Positions 43,856-53,373 are shown, counted from the first letter of the stretch. The stretch is 64,000 nt of DNA from Owenweeksia sp964619125 (GCA_964619125.1 CAZUCA010000009.1:8288-72287), one strand, 5' to 3'. Numbers and translations: made by a program. The notes: generated by a model from the letters alone, not told the origin.

Positions 43856-45004
43856 TTATTGTACAGCAGCGATAGTGTACACAGATCCGTTCATATTTTG
43901 GGCGGCATCACTGGCGAGCACAAAGCTGTTGCCATCGGCATCGGTCAGTACAGCCTGCCCTTCAGCGTTAGTGTTGATATTGTAGGCTACTCCGGCTTCT
44001 GAGGTGATGTTTCCACCGTTAGCCATTGACATCAGGTCGGCATTGCCGGCAAAGATGAAGTGATTGGCAATCTCAGATTTGTCGTCAGCTTCCAGCTCGG
44101 CCATGATGTCGGTCATGGTAGCGCTGCTAATGCTGAGCAAGTCATTCATGGTTACCACAGCCAGGGCTTCTACGGTGGTGCTTACCTGCAAGGCAGCGAG
44201 CAGGGCGGCTTCCTCCGAGTCACTCAGGAGGTTTTCGAGGTCATCGATATCCAGAGCGTTCTTCAGATATACGTTCAGGGCAGCTTCCATAGAGGCATTG
44301 TTAGCCAGCAATACCGTGGTTTGCTCAGCTTCACTGGCCAGGCGATCGGCGATTGAAGCCTCGGCCTCGTTCACGATGCTTACAAAAAGCTCACTGTTAG
44401 CTTCTGACTCAGTATCTTCCACCTGGTCCAGGTTAGTCTGGGCGCTAAGAGTTCCGTTAATTTCAATAACGGCGCCATTGCTCGCTTCAATTACCTCACC
44501 TACAGTGCTGGCACCGTTTTCATCGGCGCCATTAAGGCGAAGACTGCTGCTGCCCTCTTTTTCGACCAGGATGGTAAGTTTGGCATCGCTTTCTCCGGCT
44601 GCATAAGTTTCAGCATTGCCGTTGCTGAAGCTGTCATAGTTAAAACGACCGTTAAGGGCGTGGTACATCACCATGTCAGCAAAGGCCTCTTCACCCATTT
44701 TGGCCTCCAGTTCACTCATGGAGCTTACGTTGGATTCCTGAAAAAGCGCATTAAAAGCAGCGTTGTTGGCAGCAAATAAGGTGATGTTGGCATCGGTATT
44801 ACTGAAGAATTCAGATTGCTCCGACTCAACCACCGCCTCATTCATCATGCTAAAGCGCGCTTCGGCCTCAAGAGTTTGTTTTACGGTTGATTTGTTGTTG
44901 TTCGGGTTTTGCTTGTTGTCGTCCCCTTCTTTTTGACAAGCGGTAGAAACAATAGCTCCACTCATCACCAGCATTGGTAGGATTTTTCTCACGTTAATTT
45001 TCAT
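43856..45004 (-). CDS. lipoprotein with two fasciclin (FAS1)-like domains
   Basis: This 382-residue protein has a lipoprotein signal (lipid on Cys23 in VSTACQKEG) and an Asn-rich linker. A first FAS1 domain at about 40-190 shows ITLFAANNAAFNAL, ADMVMYHALNGRF and a closing GAVIEINGTL. A second, more diverged unit at about 205-380 ends IANHFIFAG and NGSVYTIAAVQ. FAS1 domains mediate adhesion or matrix contacts. The 276-bp gap upstream of its start, up to radA, shows no clear gene or consensus promoter. Confidence 0.82.
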   Translation of the reverse strand: MKINVRKILPMLVMSGAIVSTACQKEGDDNKQNPNNNKSTVKQTLEAEARFSMMNEAVVESEQSEFFSNTDANITLFAANNAAFNALFQESNVSSMSELEAKMGEEAFADMVMYHALNGRFNYDSFSNGNAETYAAGESDAKLTILVEKEGSSSLRLNGADENGASTVGEVIEASNGAVIEINGTLSAQTNLDQVEDTESEANSELFVSIVNEAEASIADRLASEAEQTTVLLANNASMEAALNVYLKNALDIDDLENLLSDSEEAALLAALQVSTTVEALAVVTMNDLLSISSATMTDIMAELEADDKSEIANHFIFAGNADLMSMANGGNITSEAGVAYNINTNAEGQAVLTDADGNSFVLASDAAQNMNGSVYTIAAVQ

Positions 45005-45280
45005 AGTTGTGATTTTAGGTTAGCATTATTGTGTTATCAGGGCTAACGAAACAAACCGGCCAAAGCGTTGGGTTTTTATTGAGAAAAATCGAAAGTGCGT
45101 GCGGGAGGCTTAGCCTAACTTGCAGAGTGTCAGAAAAATGAGGTGTAGGAAAAATCCGGTAAAAAAATTAGGACCTGAAGCAGCGAGCAGGTAATAAATG
45201 CAAAATTCACTTCGTTTTGGCACGGGGTGGTTTCCCAAAATGGAAAGATGGAGGCACTAAAGAAGTGATGGGCAGGGACA

Positions 45281-46654
45281 TCAGCCAAAGAGGTGCTGGA
45301 AAACTTCCTCAATCTTACCGCATTGCACCACCTTAATAGCGTAATCCTGTTTGCCGAGTTTGCTGTGAGAGGAGATGAAAATCTCCTCAAAGCCCAGCTT
45401 CTGAGCTTCATTAATGCGCTGATCGATACGGCTCACCGGGCGTATTTCGCCACTGAGACCTACCTCGGCAGCAAAGCATTGCCTAGGCGCCAAGGCTATG
45501 TCCTCATTGCTCGACAGGATGGCAGCCACCACCGCCAGGTCAATGGCAGGGTCGTCTACCCGGATACCGCCGGTAATATTCAAAAACACATCTTTACTGG
45601 CCAGGCGAAAGCCACAGCGCTTTTCGAGCACCGCCAGCAACATATTGAGGCGGCGCACGTCGTAGCCGGTGGTACTGCGCTGGGGAGTGCCATAAACAGC
45701 GGTACTGGCCAGTGCCTGTATTTCGATGAGCATGGGGCGGATGCCCTCCAGGGTGGCGGCCACCGCATTGCCACTCAGATCCTCATCTTTGCGCGACAGC
45801 AAAATTTCGCTGGGGTTACTTACCTCGCGCAGGCCTTCCCCTACCATTTCGTAGATACCCAACTCGGCGGTGGAGCCAAAGCGGTTTTTGGAGGCCCGCA
45901 GCAAACGGTATACATGGTGCCGGTCACCTTCAAACTGAAGGACGGTGTCTACCATATGCTCCAGAATCTTAGGTCCGGCGATATGGCCTTCTTTGGTAAT
46001 ATGGCCGATCAGGAAGATGGGGGTGTCGGTTTCCTTGGCAAACTGAATCAACTCGGCTGCGCACTGTCTGATCTGAGACACGCTGCCAGGGGCGGAGTCG
46101 ATCAGCTGTGAAGACAGGGTTTGAATACTGTCAATTATCACCATAGCCGGTTCTGACAGTTCTATTTGCTTAAAGATTTCCTGGGTATTGGTGGCGGTAA
46201 GCAGATAACACTCTTTGTTTTTTATACCAATGCGCTGTGCCCGTAGCTGCACTTGCTGCTCACTCTCCTCCCCACTAACATAAAGGCATTTGAGCTTTTG
46301 TTGCAGGGCCATTTGCAGCATGAGGGTACTTTTGCCAATGCCAGGCTCACCACCGATAAGGGTAACCGAACCCGATACCAGTCCGCCCCCAAGTACGCGA
46401 TCGAGCTCCTGGTCGTGCGTGCTCATGCGCTGTGTGGCTTCCACCCTGATGTCGCTAACCGCCCGCACTTTTGAAGGGGTTACACTGTGCGTACTGCCAC
46501 TGCTGCGCCAGTTTACAGAAGAGGAGGCACTTTGATCCACCACTTCCTCCACAATGGTATTCCACTCGCCACAGCGGTTGCATTGCCCCATCCATTTGCT
46601 GTGCTGGGCGCCGCAGTTCTGGCAATAAAAGGTGGATTTAGCCTTTTTGGCCAT
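45281..46654 (-). CDS. radA: DNA repair protein RadA
   Basis: This 457-residue RecA-like branch-migration ATPase has an N-terminal zinc finger (CQNCGAQHSKWMGQCNRCGEW), Walker A GGEPGIGKST, the RadA-specific SKNRFGSTAELGIYEM (KNRFG) motif and a C-terminal Lon-protease-like domain. It helps process recombination intermediates. It is the last gene of the panC-panD run. Confidence 0.96.
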   Translation of the reverse strand: MAKKAKSTFYCQNCGAQHSKWMGQCNRCGEWNTIVEEVVDQSASSSVNWRSSGSTHSVTPSKVRAVSDIRVEATQRMSTHDQELDRVLGGGLVSGSVTLIGGEPGIGKSTLMLQMALQQKLKCLYVSGEESEQQVQLRAQRIGIKNKECYLLTATNTQEIFKQIELSEPAMVIIDSIQTLSSQLIDSAPGSVSQIRQCAAELIQFAKETDTPIFLIGHITKEGHIAGPKILEHMVDTVLQFEGDRHHVYRLLRASKNRFGSTAELGIYEMVGEGLREVSNPSEILLSRKDEDLSGNAVAATLEGIRPMLIEIQALASTAVYGTPQRSTTGYDVRRLNMLLAVLEKRCGFRLASKDVFLNITGGIRVDDPAIDLAVVAAILSSNEDIALAPRQCFAAEVGLSGEIRPVSRIDQRINEAQKLGFEEIFISSHSKLGKQDYAIKVVQCGKIEEVFQHLFG

Positions 46655-46657
46655 GGC

Positions 46658-46978
46658 TTATACCTTTAGATCAAGCTCAGGCTGCAGGGAGGCGAGAAAA
46701 TCCTCGCTGTTATCCTGGTAAAAGTGGATGGCATCGATCAGTTCGGAATGGCACCAAAGCAGGCTGTGCTCACGTGCACTTTCAGGCAGCAGGGCAATAA
46801 GGCGTTCGCATTGCTCGCGGGCGGCGCTGAGCTTTTTGAGATTGCTAAGGCTGGGGGTGCTGTCAGTGATGGTTGCCGCCCCCACATTATTGCCGGCCAG
46901 GCGCCAAACATTGGCGAGCCTCAGCAGGTCATCGGCGGGTTGAACTTTACTCTCCAGTAGTTCCAGGAATGTCTTCAT
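46658..46978 (-). CDS. small conserved protein of unknown function
   Basis: This 106-residue, mostly helical cytosolic protein is acidic and has no recognised domain. The ATG at 46978 overlaps the end of the flippase-like gene by 32 bp, and the stop lies 3 bp before radA, so it is tightly coupled to both. This packing supports it as a real gene. Confidence 0.65.
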   Translation of the reverse strand: MKTFLELLESKVQPADDLLRLANVWRLAGNNVGAATITDSTPSLSNLKKLSAAREQCERLIALLPESAREHSLLWCHSELIDAIHFYQDNSEDFLASLQPELDLKV

Positions 46979-47972
46979 AAACTTTCTTTTTTGTGCGGTG
47001 GCGGTAGAGGGCTGCAAAGCCCAGCAAGCCGGCTACCACGGTCATTACCATCTGTCCGGTGTGTACCAGGGTGGCAAAACTAACACCGTCATCCGAGGCC
47101 ACACCCAGTATCCCCAGCCCCACCATTACCAGGTAGTGATAGGCGCCAATACCGCCGGGAGTGGGAACCACCATACCCATGCCGGCAACAATCATCACAA
47201 ATAAACCATCGGTGGCAGTGAGCTGCTCGGTAGCGGGCAGGGCAAAAATGCAGACATACACCATCAGGTAATACATCAGCCAGATAAACAAGGTGTGCAG
47301 TATAAAGAGTCCTTTGGAGCGCAGGCTCAGAATGGAGCGCAGACCCTCTTTGATGCCGTACCAGAAGTTGCGCACTTTGTGGTAACCGGGCAGGTTCACA
47401 AAGCGGTGGCGCAAAAAGTAGGCGGCAATAAAGAGCCCCAGGCCGCAGGCGGCAATTATAAGTTTAATGGCGGTGGAAATACCTTCGTCGGCTTTTTGGT
47501 TGGAGGCCATGGTAGTGCTGAGAAATTCCATCAACTCCTCAAACTTTAGTATAAAGGTAAGCCCTACCAGCAGCAGCAACATCAGGAAGTCAATAACGCG
47601 CTCGAGGATAACGGTGCCAAAGAGGCGGTCAACCGGGATTTGGTCACTTTTGCTGAGGGCGGTACAGCGGGCCAGCTCACCGGCGCGGGGTACCAGGATG
47701 TTTGAGAGGTAGCCAATACTCACTGAATGAATGGCATTCCAGGTATGGGGTTTTTTACCCAGGGGTTCTAAAAGCAATACCGCCCGCATGCCACGGCTGA
47801 TAAAGGCCAGGTAACCCATAATAATGGACAGCAGCACATAGCCGTACTTGGCGCCTTTAAAGTCAGCGATCAGTTTTTCAAATTCGGTATTGCGGAATGC
47901 GAGGTAAAAGAGCACCGCACCGATGCTGATAAACAGCAGGTATTTAATTACACTCTGGACTCCGGAGTTCAA
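46947..47972 (-). CDS. flippase-like / lysylphosphatidylglycerol synthase transmembrane domain protein
   Basis: This protein of about 341 residues has multiple membrane helices, matching the LPG_synthase_TM (UPF0104) family. The first helix follows VIKYLLFISIGAVLFY, then ISRGMRAVLLLEPLG, LSNILVPRAGELARCTALSK and the late GMGMVVPTPGGIGAYHYLVM. Relatives are the MprF membrane domain without the catalytic part, and proteins proposed to move lipids. The start appears to be a TTG at 47972, 4 bp after the panD stop. A longer frame would run through most of panD and is unlikely. Confidence 0.82.
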   Translation of the reverse strand: MNSGVQSVIKYLLFISIGAVLFYLAFRNTEFEKLIADFKGAKYGYVLLSIIMGYLAFISRGMRAVLLLEPLGKKPHTWNAIHSVSIGYLSNILVPRAGELARCTALSKSDQIPVDRLFGTVILERVIDFLMLLLLVGLTFILKFEELMEFLSTTMASNQKADEGISTAIKLIIAACGLGLFIAAYFLRHRFVNLPGYHKVRNFWYGIKEGLRSILSLRSKGLFILHTLFIWLMYYLMVYVCIFALPATEQLTATDGLFVMIVAGMGMVVPTPGGIGAYHYLVMVGLGILGVASDDGVSFATLVHTGQMVMTVVAGLLGFAALYRHRTKKKVYEDIPGTTGE

Positions 47973-47976
47973 GATC

Positions 47977-48327
47977 TTAATGTAAGCGATTTGTATTTTC
48001 TTCGGGGAAAATGACGGTGGGCCTGAACTTTTTTGCCTGTTCAACCTCCAAAAGCGCGTAGGAGATAATAATAATGATATCGCCAGGCTGCACCCTTCGG
48101 GCTGCCGGACCATTCATGGTAATCTCACCACTTCCCCTTTCCCCTTTGATCACATAGGTTTCCAGTCTTTCACCATTGTTGATATTGACAATGGATACCT
48201 TCTCACCTTCAATAATGCTGGCGGCGTCCATTAAATCTTCATCAACGGTAATGCTACCGATATAATTGAGGTCAGCACCGGTGATTTTTACCCTGTGAAT
48301 CTTTGATTTCAGTACCTCTATTTGCAT
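47977..48327 (-). CDS. panD: aspartate 1-decarboxylase proenzyme
   Basis: This 116-residue pyruvoyl enzyme makes beta-alanine from aspartate for pantothenate. The self-cleavage Gly-Ser is in NYIGSITVDEDLMDA at residues 24-25, and NGPAARRVQPGDIIIII is typical of the family. It lies 15 bp downstream of panC, the enzyme that uses its product. Confidence 0.96.
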   Translation of the reverse strand: MQIEVLKSKIHRVKITGADLNYIGSITVDEDLMDAASIIEGEKVSIVNINNGERLETYVIKGERGSGEITMNGPAARRVQPGDIIIIISYALLEVEQAKKFRPTVIFPEENTNRLH

Positions 48328-48342
48328 GGCCGCAAAAGTACT

Positions 48343-49185
48343 TTAAAATAATTGGATGTTATCGATAAGTCTAACTCCCCCAATGTGTCCCGCCACAAAG
48401 ATGCGCGCATGCTTTGCGTCCGTCCACTCATTGATGAGCCTGAGATTGTCGCTGTCAACCACCGCTACGTACTCGGGCTTTACCGGTGATTTTTCCAGGC
48501 GGTCGCTCACATGGGTTTGAATGGCGGCAGGTGAGAGTTGGTCGTAATTGTTTTTGGCCCAGCTCAGGGCTTCGTAAATGGCCAGGGCATCCCTTTGTTC
48601 TTCTTCACTGAGACGTTGATTGCGGCTGCTAAGGGCCAGTCCGCCCGGGCTGCGTTCAACGGGATGTGATACAATTTCGATGTTAAAATTGCACTGGCGG
48701 GCCAGGTGACGGATAATGAGCAGTTGCTGATAATCTTTTTCACCAAAATAAGCCCGCTCTGGTTCTACTATTTCAAAGAAGCGGGCTACCACGGTGGCTA
48801 CGCCGTCAAAGTGGCCGGGGCGGTGATTGCCCTCCATACCTTCGTCAAATCCCCCGAGGTCATAGTGCTGGCTGCTTACTTCCTCAGGATAGAGGTCGTC
48901 CACCTCGGGCAGGTAGGCAATGTCCACCCCTGCCTCTTCCAGCATTTTAAGGTCGGCATCAGGGGTGCGGGGATATTTTTCCAGGTCATCGGCGTTGTTG
49001 AACTGGGTGGGGTTTACAAAAATACTGACCACCACCAGGTCGTTTTCGCGTAATGCGTGGCGCACCAATGAGATATGGCCGCGATGTAATGAGCCCATCG
49101 TAGGCACAAAACCCAGCGATTTACCGGCCGCCCGCAGCTCCTGTAAATGGGGGCGAAGCTCGGAAGAATACTTAAATACCTGCAT
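48343..49185 (-). CDS. panC: pantothenate synthetase
   Basis: This 280-residue enzyme joins pantoate and beta-alanine using ATP. PTMGSLHRGHISLVR with the HxGH-type motif, FVNPTQF, PGHFDGVATVVARFF, FGEKDYQQL and the late SSRNQRLS are all present. It is the first gene of the operon, with its own promoter at 49207-49214. Confidence 0.96.
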   Translation of the reverse strand: MQVFKYSSELRPHLQELRAAGKSLGFVPTMGSLHRGHISLVRHALRENDLVVVSIFVNPTQFNNADDLEKYPRTPDADLKMLEEAGVDIAYLPEVDDLYPEEVSSQHYDLGGFDEGMEGNHRPGHFDGVATVVARFFEIVEPERAYFGEKDYQQLLIIRHLARQCNFNIEIVSHPVERSPGGLALSSRNQRLSEEEQRDALAIYEALSWAKNNYDQLSPAAIQTHVSDRLEKSPVKPEYVAVVDSDNLRLINEWTDAKHARIFVAGHIGGVRLIDNIQLF

Positions 49186-49206
49186 GAGATATTAAAAATT
49201 GGAGCG

Positions 49207-49214
49207 CAAAGCTA
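49207..49214 (-). promoter_or_regulatory. -7 box of the panC operon
   Basis: The minus strand reads TAGCTTTG, an exact TAnnTTTG match, 21 bases before the panC ATG. It is back to back with the glycogen-synthase promoter at 49225-49255. Confidence 0.5.
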
Positions 49215-49224
49215 TTATTATTGG

Positions 49225-49255
49225 TTGAAAAATAGCGTAAAAAGTGGTAATTTCG
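49225..49255 (+). promoter_or_regulatory. promoter of the glycogen-synthase/DUF4270/glmS operon
   Basis: TTG at 49225-49227, a 20-base spacer and TAATTTCG at 49248-49255 (one mismatch to TAnnTTTG), 29 bases before the ATG at 49285. Confidence 0.5.
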
Positions 49256-49284
49256 CGGTTTGATTATCAAAGAACGAAAGCCTA

Positions 49285-50100
49285 ATGGACAGTAAGAGAA
49301 TACTCTATGTAAGTCAGGAAATCCACCCCTATCTTCCCGAAAACGAAATCTCGAAGCCCTCTCTTCAGCTCCCTCGCAAGATGAACGAAAAAGGTCATCA
49401 GGTAAGGGTTTTTATGCCGAGATACGGGTTGATCAATGAGCGCCGTCACCAGTTGCACGAAGTGATTCGCCTCAGTGGTATCAATATCATCGTCAATGAT
49501 ATGGACCAGCCGCTCATCATCAAGGTGGCTTCTGTGCCACAGGCCCGTATGCAGGTATACTTTATTGACAATGAGGAATACTTCAAGCGCAAAGCTACCT
49601 TCTTTGACGAAGATGGTAATTTTTTCAGTGATAACGATCAGCGCGCCATATTTTTCTGTCGCGGGGTGATTGAAACGGTTAAGAAACTGGGATGGTCACC
49701 GGATATTATTCACTGTCACGGATGGATGGCGAGCTTTTTGCCGCTCTACCTGAAGAAGTTCCATTACGACGATCCTTTGTTTGCTGACAGCAAACTGGTA
49801 CTCTCGGTTTACGAGCCCGGCGATACCATGATGCCTGATACGCTCACCGAAAACCTTAAGTTTGACGGCATTAATGGTGAGGATATTAAAAAATATGAAG
49901 ATGTGGATTTGGCGGCCACTTATGCGGCCGGTGCTGGCTATTGCGATGCCGCTGTAATCGGTAGCGACAATGTTCCTGCTGATTTGCAAGAAAAAGTAAA
50001 AAGCAACGTTGATAATTTCCTCGACTTCAAAGGCGATGATTATGTGGAAGCGGTACACGAGCTCTACAAAAGCCTTTTCGTAGAGGAAGAAGTAGCTTAA
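49285..50100 (+). CDS. glycogen/starch synthase, catalytic N-terminal (GT5) domain only
   Basis: This 271-residue protein aligns with only the first half of glycogen synthase: ILYVSQEIHPYLPENEISKPSLQLPRKMNEKGHQVRVFMPRYGLINERRHQLHE and DIIHCHGWMASFLPLYLKKF. The C-terminal GT1 half is absent, and the KxGGL sugar-nucleotide loop is replaced by ENEIS. It is therefore unlikely to be a normal glycogen synthase. It may be regulatory or act with a partner. Such short forms appear to be common in Bacteroidota next to panC. Eight bp separate it from the DUF4270 gene. Confidence 0.85.
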   Translation: MDSKRILYVSQEIHPYLPENEISKPSLQLPRKMNEKGHQVRVFMPRYGLINERRHQLHEVIRLSGINIIVNDMDQPLIIKVASVPQARMQVYFIDNEEYFKRKATFFDEDGNFFSDNDQRAIFFCRGVIETVKKLGWSPDIIHCHGWMASFLPLYLKKFHYDDPLFADSKLVLSVYEPGDTMMPDTLTENLKFDGINGEDIKKYEDVDLAATYAAGAGYCDAAVIGSDNVPADLQEKVKSNVDNFLDFKGDDYVEAVHELYKSLFVEEEVA

Positions 50101-50108
50101 AAATCTTT

Positions 50109-51470
50109 ATGAGAATACTTAATGTACTTAATTGGAAGCGAGCCATTGTTTTAATGGCTCCTTTCATTTTTATGGCTTGCGAAAAGCCCAACGAAGGCCT
50201 GGGCTTCGAACAGGTTATCGGCGGTTCCGCCGAGGTGGGTAAGCTCGAGTTTCCGGTGCGCACCTATACGGTTCCGGTGGATAGCCAGGTGGTGGCGCTG
50301 AGCTACAATGATCAGTTTGCCCTCCAGGTGCGCTACAGTGGTATCAGGATGGTAGGCTCTTATATCGATCCCTATTTCGGTAAGGCCGAGTCGGCGATTG
50401 TTGGTGAAATTGTGCCTGAGGACCTGGATGTAAACTTTGGCGAAAACCCCAAGGTGGACTCGGTACGCCTGTACTTCCGCTACCGGGGTGCCTATGGCGA
50501 TACCAGCAAGCCTATGAGCATTGCCGTACATCAATTGGCCGAGCAGCTCAGCCGCGATACCATTTTTTACAGCAGCTTCCGCCCCGCCCTTGGTGACAAG
50601 ATTGGTGGTAAGGAGAATTTTATCCCCAGGCCCAATAGCCTGGTGACCATAAACGGACTGCTCACCAATCCTACCCTAAGCATTCCCATTGACACTACAT
50701 TTATTAAGAATACCCTGGTGGATAAAGGTGACGGCACTTTTGATGCCTTTAGCAGCACCATTAAATTCCTGGAGTACTTCAAAGGGCTTTACGTGAGTGC
50801 CACTAGTGAAGATGGCTCCATCCTCTACCTCGATCCTGCCAACAGTAACTCCAGGATGGTGATCTACTACCAAAATGAGGAGCAGGACAGCCTGGTTTAT
50901 TCCTATACTTTCAACCAGGAACGTACCGAGGTGCCGATGGTGTTTTCGGTATTTGGGCATGACTACAGCGGCGCTGCTTTTGACGCGGCCAATCCCGATA
51001 GTATAAATGGTGAAGAACGAATTTACATCCAGGCGATGGGTGGACCGGCCGGTATCCTCGAAATTCCCGGTCTCGATACTCTCGCCAACTCTGGTATGCT
51101 GGTTAATGAGGCCTATTTGAAAATTCACCGGAGCACCGGTGTGGCCAGCGGTCTGCCCATGCCGTCGAGGCTGGAGGTGCGCGAATACGTAAATGGCCTG
51201 CCCAGTGCTTACATCCCCGATTTTCAGCCCAACTCCAATGGAACGATATTTGGCGATGGCGCCTATGTCTCCGAGGAGCTGCGGCAGGGAAATTATCGTT
51301 TTGAACTGACCCGCTATGTGTTTGACGTGCTAAATGGTGCCGAGCCAAAAAGCCTGGCGGTTATCCCCGTGATACGTACCACCACTGCACGGCGAGTAAT
51401 TCTGGAGGGTGGCTTAAGTGACAGCCATCCGGTAACATTAACCTTATATTATACCAAATCTGAAGACTAG
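50109..51470 (+). CDS. DUF4270 lipoprotein
   Basis: This 453-residue protein has a lipoprotein signal (lipid on Cys24 in FMACEKP). The mature part is a beta-rich DUF4270 domain: VGSYIDPYFGKAESAIVGEI, VDSVRLYFRYRGAYGD, and a C-terminal RFELTRYVFDVLNG and PVTLTLYYTKSED. It is exported, probably to the outer membrane or surface. The function is unknown. It lies between the GT5 protein and glmS with gaps of 8 and 3 bp, so it is cotranscribed and probably linked to envelope or glycan metabolism. Confidence 0.88.
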   Translation: MRILNVLNWKRAIVLMAPFIFMACEKPNEGLGFEQVIGGSAEVGKLEFPVRTYTVPVDSQVVALSYNDQFALQVRYSGIRMVGSYIDPYFGKAESAIVGEIVPEDLDVNFGENPKVDSVRLYFRYRGAYGDTSKPMSIAVHQLAEQLSRDTIFYSSFRPALGDKIGGKENFIPRPNSLVTINGLLTNPTLSIPIDTTFIKNTLVDKGDGTFDAFSSTIKFLEYFKGLYVSATSEDGSILYLDPANSNSRMVIYYQNEEQDSLVYSYTFNQERTEVPMVFSVFGHDYSGAAFDAANPDSINGEERIYIQAMGGPAGILEIPGLDTLANSGMLVNEAYLKIHRSTGVASGLPMPSRLEVREYVNGLPSAYIPDFQPNSNGTIFGDGAYVSEELRQGNYRFELTRYVFDVLNGAEPKSLAVIPVIRTTTARRVILEGGLSDSHPVTLTLYYTKSED

Positions 51471-51473
51471 ACT

Positions 51474-53318
51474 ATGTGTGGAATTGTTGGTTATATCGGT
51501 GAGCGCAATGCCGTGCCCATCATCCTAAATGGACTGAAACGCCTGGAATACCGTGGCTACGATAGCGCCGGTATAGTGGTAAACGATAAAAACGAACTCC
51601 AGCTGGTTAAGTGCAAGGGCAAGGTAGCAGATCTTGAAGACCGCATTAACGGTTCCCTGGCCGCCGCCGGACTGGGTATCGGGCACACGCGCTGGGCTAC
51701 TCACGGGGTGCCTAATGACGTAAATGCCCACCCGCATTACAGTAATTCGGGAAACCTGGTGATTATTCACAACGGTATTATCGAAAACTACTCCGCTATT
51801 AAGGAAGCGCTTAAAAAACGCGGCTATAGCTTCACCAGTGACACTGATACCGAAGTGTTGGTTAACCTCTTTGAGGACGTTCAGAAGGAAGAAAAGTGCT
51901 CACTTTTTGAAGCCATCCGCATTGCCCTTAACCAGGTGGTGGGTGCCTATGCCATTGCGGTGCTCGACAAGCGTGATACCGACAGTGTGGTAGTGGCCAA
52001 AAAAGGTAGTCCCTTGGTAGTGGGTATCGGTGATGACGAAACTTTTATTGCCAGCGATGCTACCCCTTTTATCGAGTACACTAAAAAGGTGATTTACCTC
52101 GAGGACGATGAAATGGCGCTGATTGAGCGCAACGGCAATATCGATGTGCGCAGCATTACCCACAACGAAAGTGTGGATCCTTATATCCATCAGTTGCAGA
52201 TGGATCTGGAAGCCATCGAAAAAGGGGGCTATGAGCATTTTATGCTCAAGGAAATTTTTGAGCAGCCCAAGTCCATTCGCGACACCCTGCGCGGTCGTCT
52301 ATTGGCCGAGGAAGGAGTGATCCGTATGGCCGGTATTGAAGAATACCGCGAAAAATTTATCAATGCCAATAGAATCATCATTATTGGCTGTGGTACCTCA
52401 TGGCACGCCGGTTTGGTGGCCGAGTACCTTTTTGAGGACCTCGCCCGCATTCCGGTGGAGGTGGAATACGCTTCGGAATTCCGCTACCGCAATCCGGTAA
52501 TCAGTGAGAAGGACGTGGTAATAGCCATTTCACAGTCAGGTGAAACCGCTGACACCCTGGCGGCGATAAAGCTGGCCAAGGAGAAGGGCGCTACCATTTT
52601 TGGTATTTGTAATGTGGTGGGGTCATCCATTGCCCGCGAAACCCACGCCGGTGCTTATACTCATGCCGGACCTGAAATAGGGGTGGCCTCTACCAAGGCT
52701 TTTACTGCCCAGGTAGCGGTATTGTCACTTATTGCCATTTACCTGGCTAAGGAAAAGGCACTGATAGGACAAACCCGCTTCCGTCAGTTGCTAACCGAGC
52801 TCGATGCTATCCCCGGCAAGATTGAGCACATGCTTGAGACCGACGCGCAGACCAAATATATTTCATCCCTGTACAAGGATGCCAGTAACTTCCTTTACCT
52901 GGGGAGAGGCTATAACTTTCCGGTAGCGCTGGAAGGGGCTCTTAAGCTTAAGGAGATCAGCTATATCCACGCTGAAGGTTATCCTGCGGCCGAAATGAAG
53001 CACGGACCGATTGCCCTGATCGACGAGAATATGCCGATAGTGGTGATTGCTCCTAAAAATGGACAATACGAAAAGATCGTAAGTAACATCCAGGAGGTGA
53101 AAGCCCGCAATGGTAAGGTGATCGCAGTGGTAAACCACGGTGATACCGAAATCGCGGCAATGGCCGATCACGTGATTGAATCAGAAGATACCCTGGAAGT
53201 GTTTAATCCGCTGGTCACCACTATCCCGCTGCAGCTGCTGAGCTACCATATTGCGGTACTGCGTGGCTGTAATGTGGATCAGCCCCGTAACCTGGCCAAG
53301 TCGGTTACGGTAGAATAG
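51474..53318 (+). CDS. glmS: glutamine-fructose-6-phosphate aminotransferase (isomerizing)
   Basis: This 614-residue enzyme makes glucosamine-6-phosphate, the first step of UDP-GlcNAc synthesis for wall and envelope sugars. The N-terminal glutaminase has the nucleophile Cys2 (MCGIVGYIGERNAVPIIL) and GHTRWATHG. The two SIS domains show IGCGTSWHAGL, SQSGETADTLAAI and the C-terminal PRNLAKSVTVE. No glmS ribozyme or leader is seen; the gene begins 3 bp after DUF4270. A terminator follows at 53342-53373. Confidence 0.97.
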   Translation: MCGIVGYIGERNAVPIILNGLKRLEYRGYDSAGIVVNDKNELQLVKCKGKVADLEDRINGSLAAAGLGIGHTRWATHGVPNDVNAHPHYSNSGNLVIIHNGIIENYSAIKEALKKRGYSFTSDTDTEVLVNLFEDVQKEEKCSLFEAIRIALNQVVGAYAIAVLDKRDTDSVVVAKKGSPLVVGIGDDETFIASDATPFIEYTKKVIYLEDDEMALIERNGNIDVRSITHNESVDPYIHQLQMDLEAIEKGGYEHFMLKEIFEQPKSIRDTLRGRLLAEEGVIRMAGIEEYREKFINANRIIIIGCGTSWHAGLVAEYLFEDLARIPVEVEYASEFRYRNPVISEKDVVIAISQSGETADTLAAIKLAKEKGATIFGICNVVGSSIARETHAGAYTHAGPEIGVASTKAFTAQVAVLSLIAIYLAKEKALIGQTRFRQLLTELDAIPGKIEHMLETDAQTKYISSLYKDASNFLYLGRGYNFPVALEGALKLKEISYIHAEGYPAAEMKHGPIALIDENMPIVVIAPKNGQYEKIVSNIQEVKARNGKVIAVVNHGDTEIAAMADHVIESEDTLEVFNPLVTTIPLQLLSYHIAVLRGCNVDQPRNLAKSVTVE

Positions 53319-53341
53319 TAAGATTATTGAAAGCAATATAG

Positions 53342-53373
53342 AATCCTTCCCAATCGGGAGGGATTTTTTTTTT
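53342..53373 (+). terminator. intrinsic terminator of glmS
   Basis: A 10-bp stem, AATCCTTCCC/GGGAGGGATT (one G-T pair), with a 4-base loop and a run of T. Confidence 0.8.

Noticed and set aside
46947..48113. Long N-terminal extension of the flippase-like protein into panD
   Set aside because: The extension runs antiparallel in reading to nothing conserved and overlaps most of panD in another frame. The TTG at 47972 fits the family start.
51471..51473. glmS ribozyme or leader riboswitch
   Set aside because: Only three bases separate DUF4270 and glmS, so there is no room for one.
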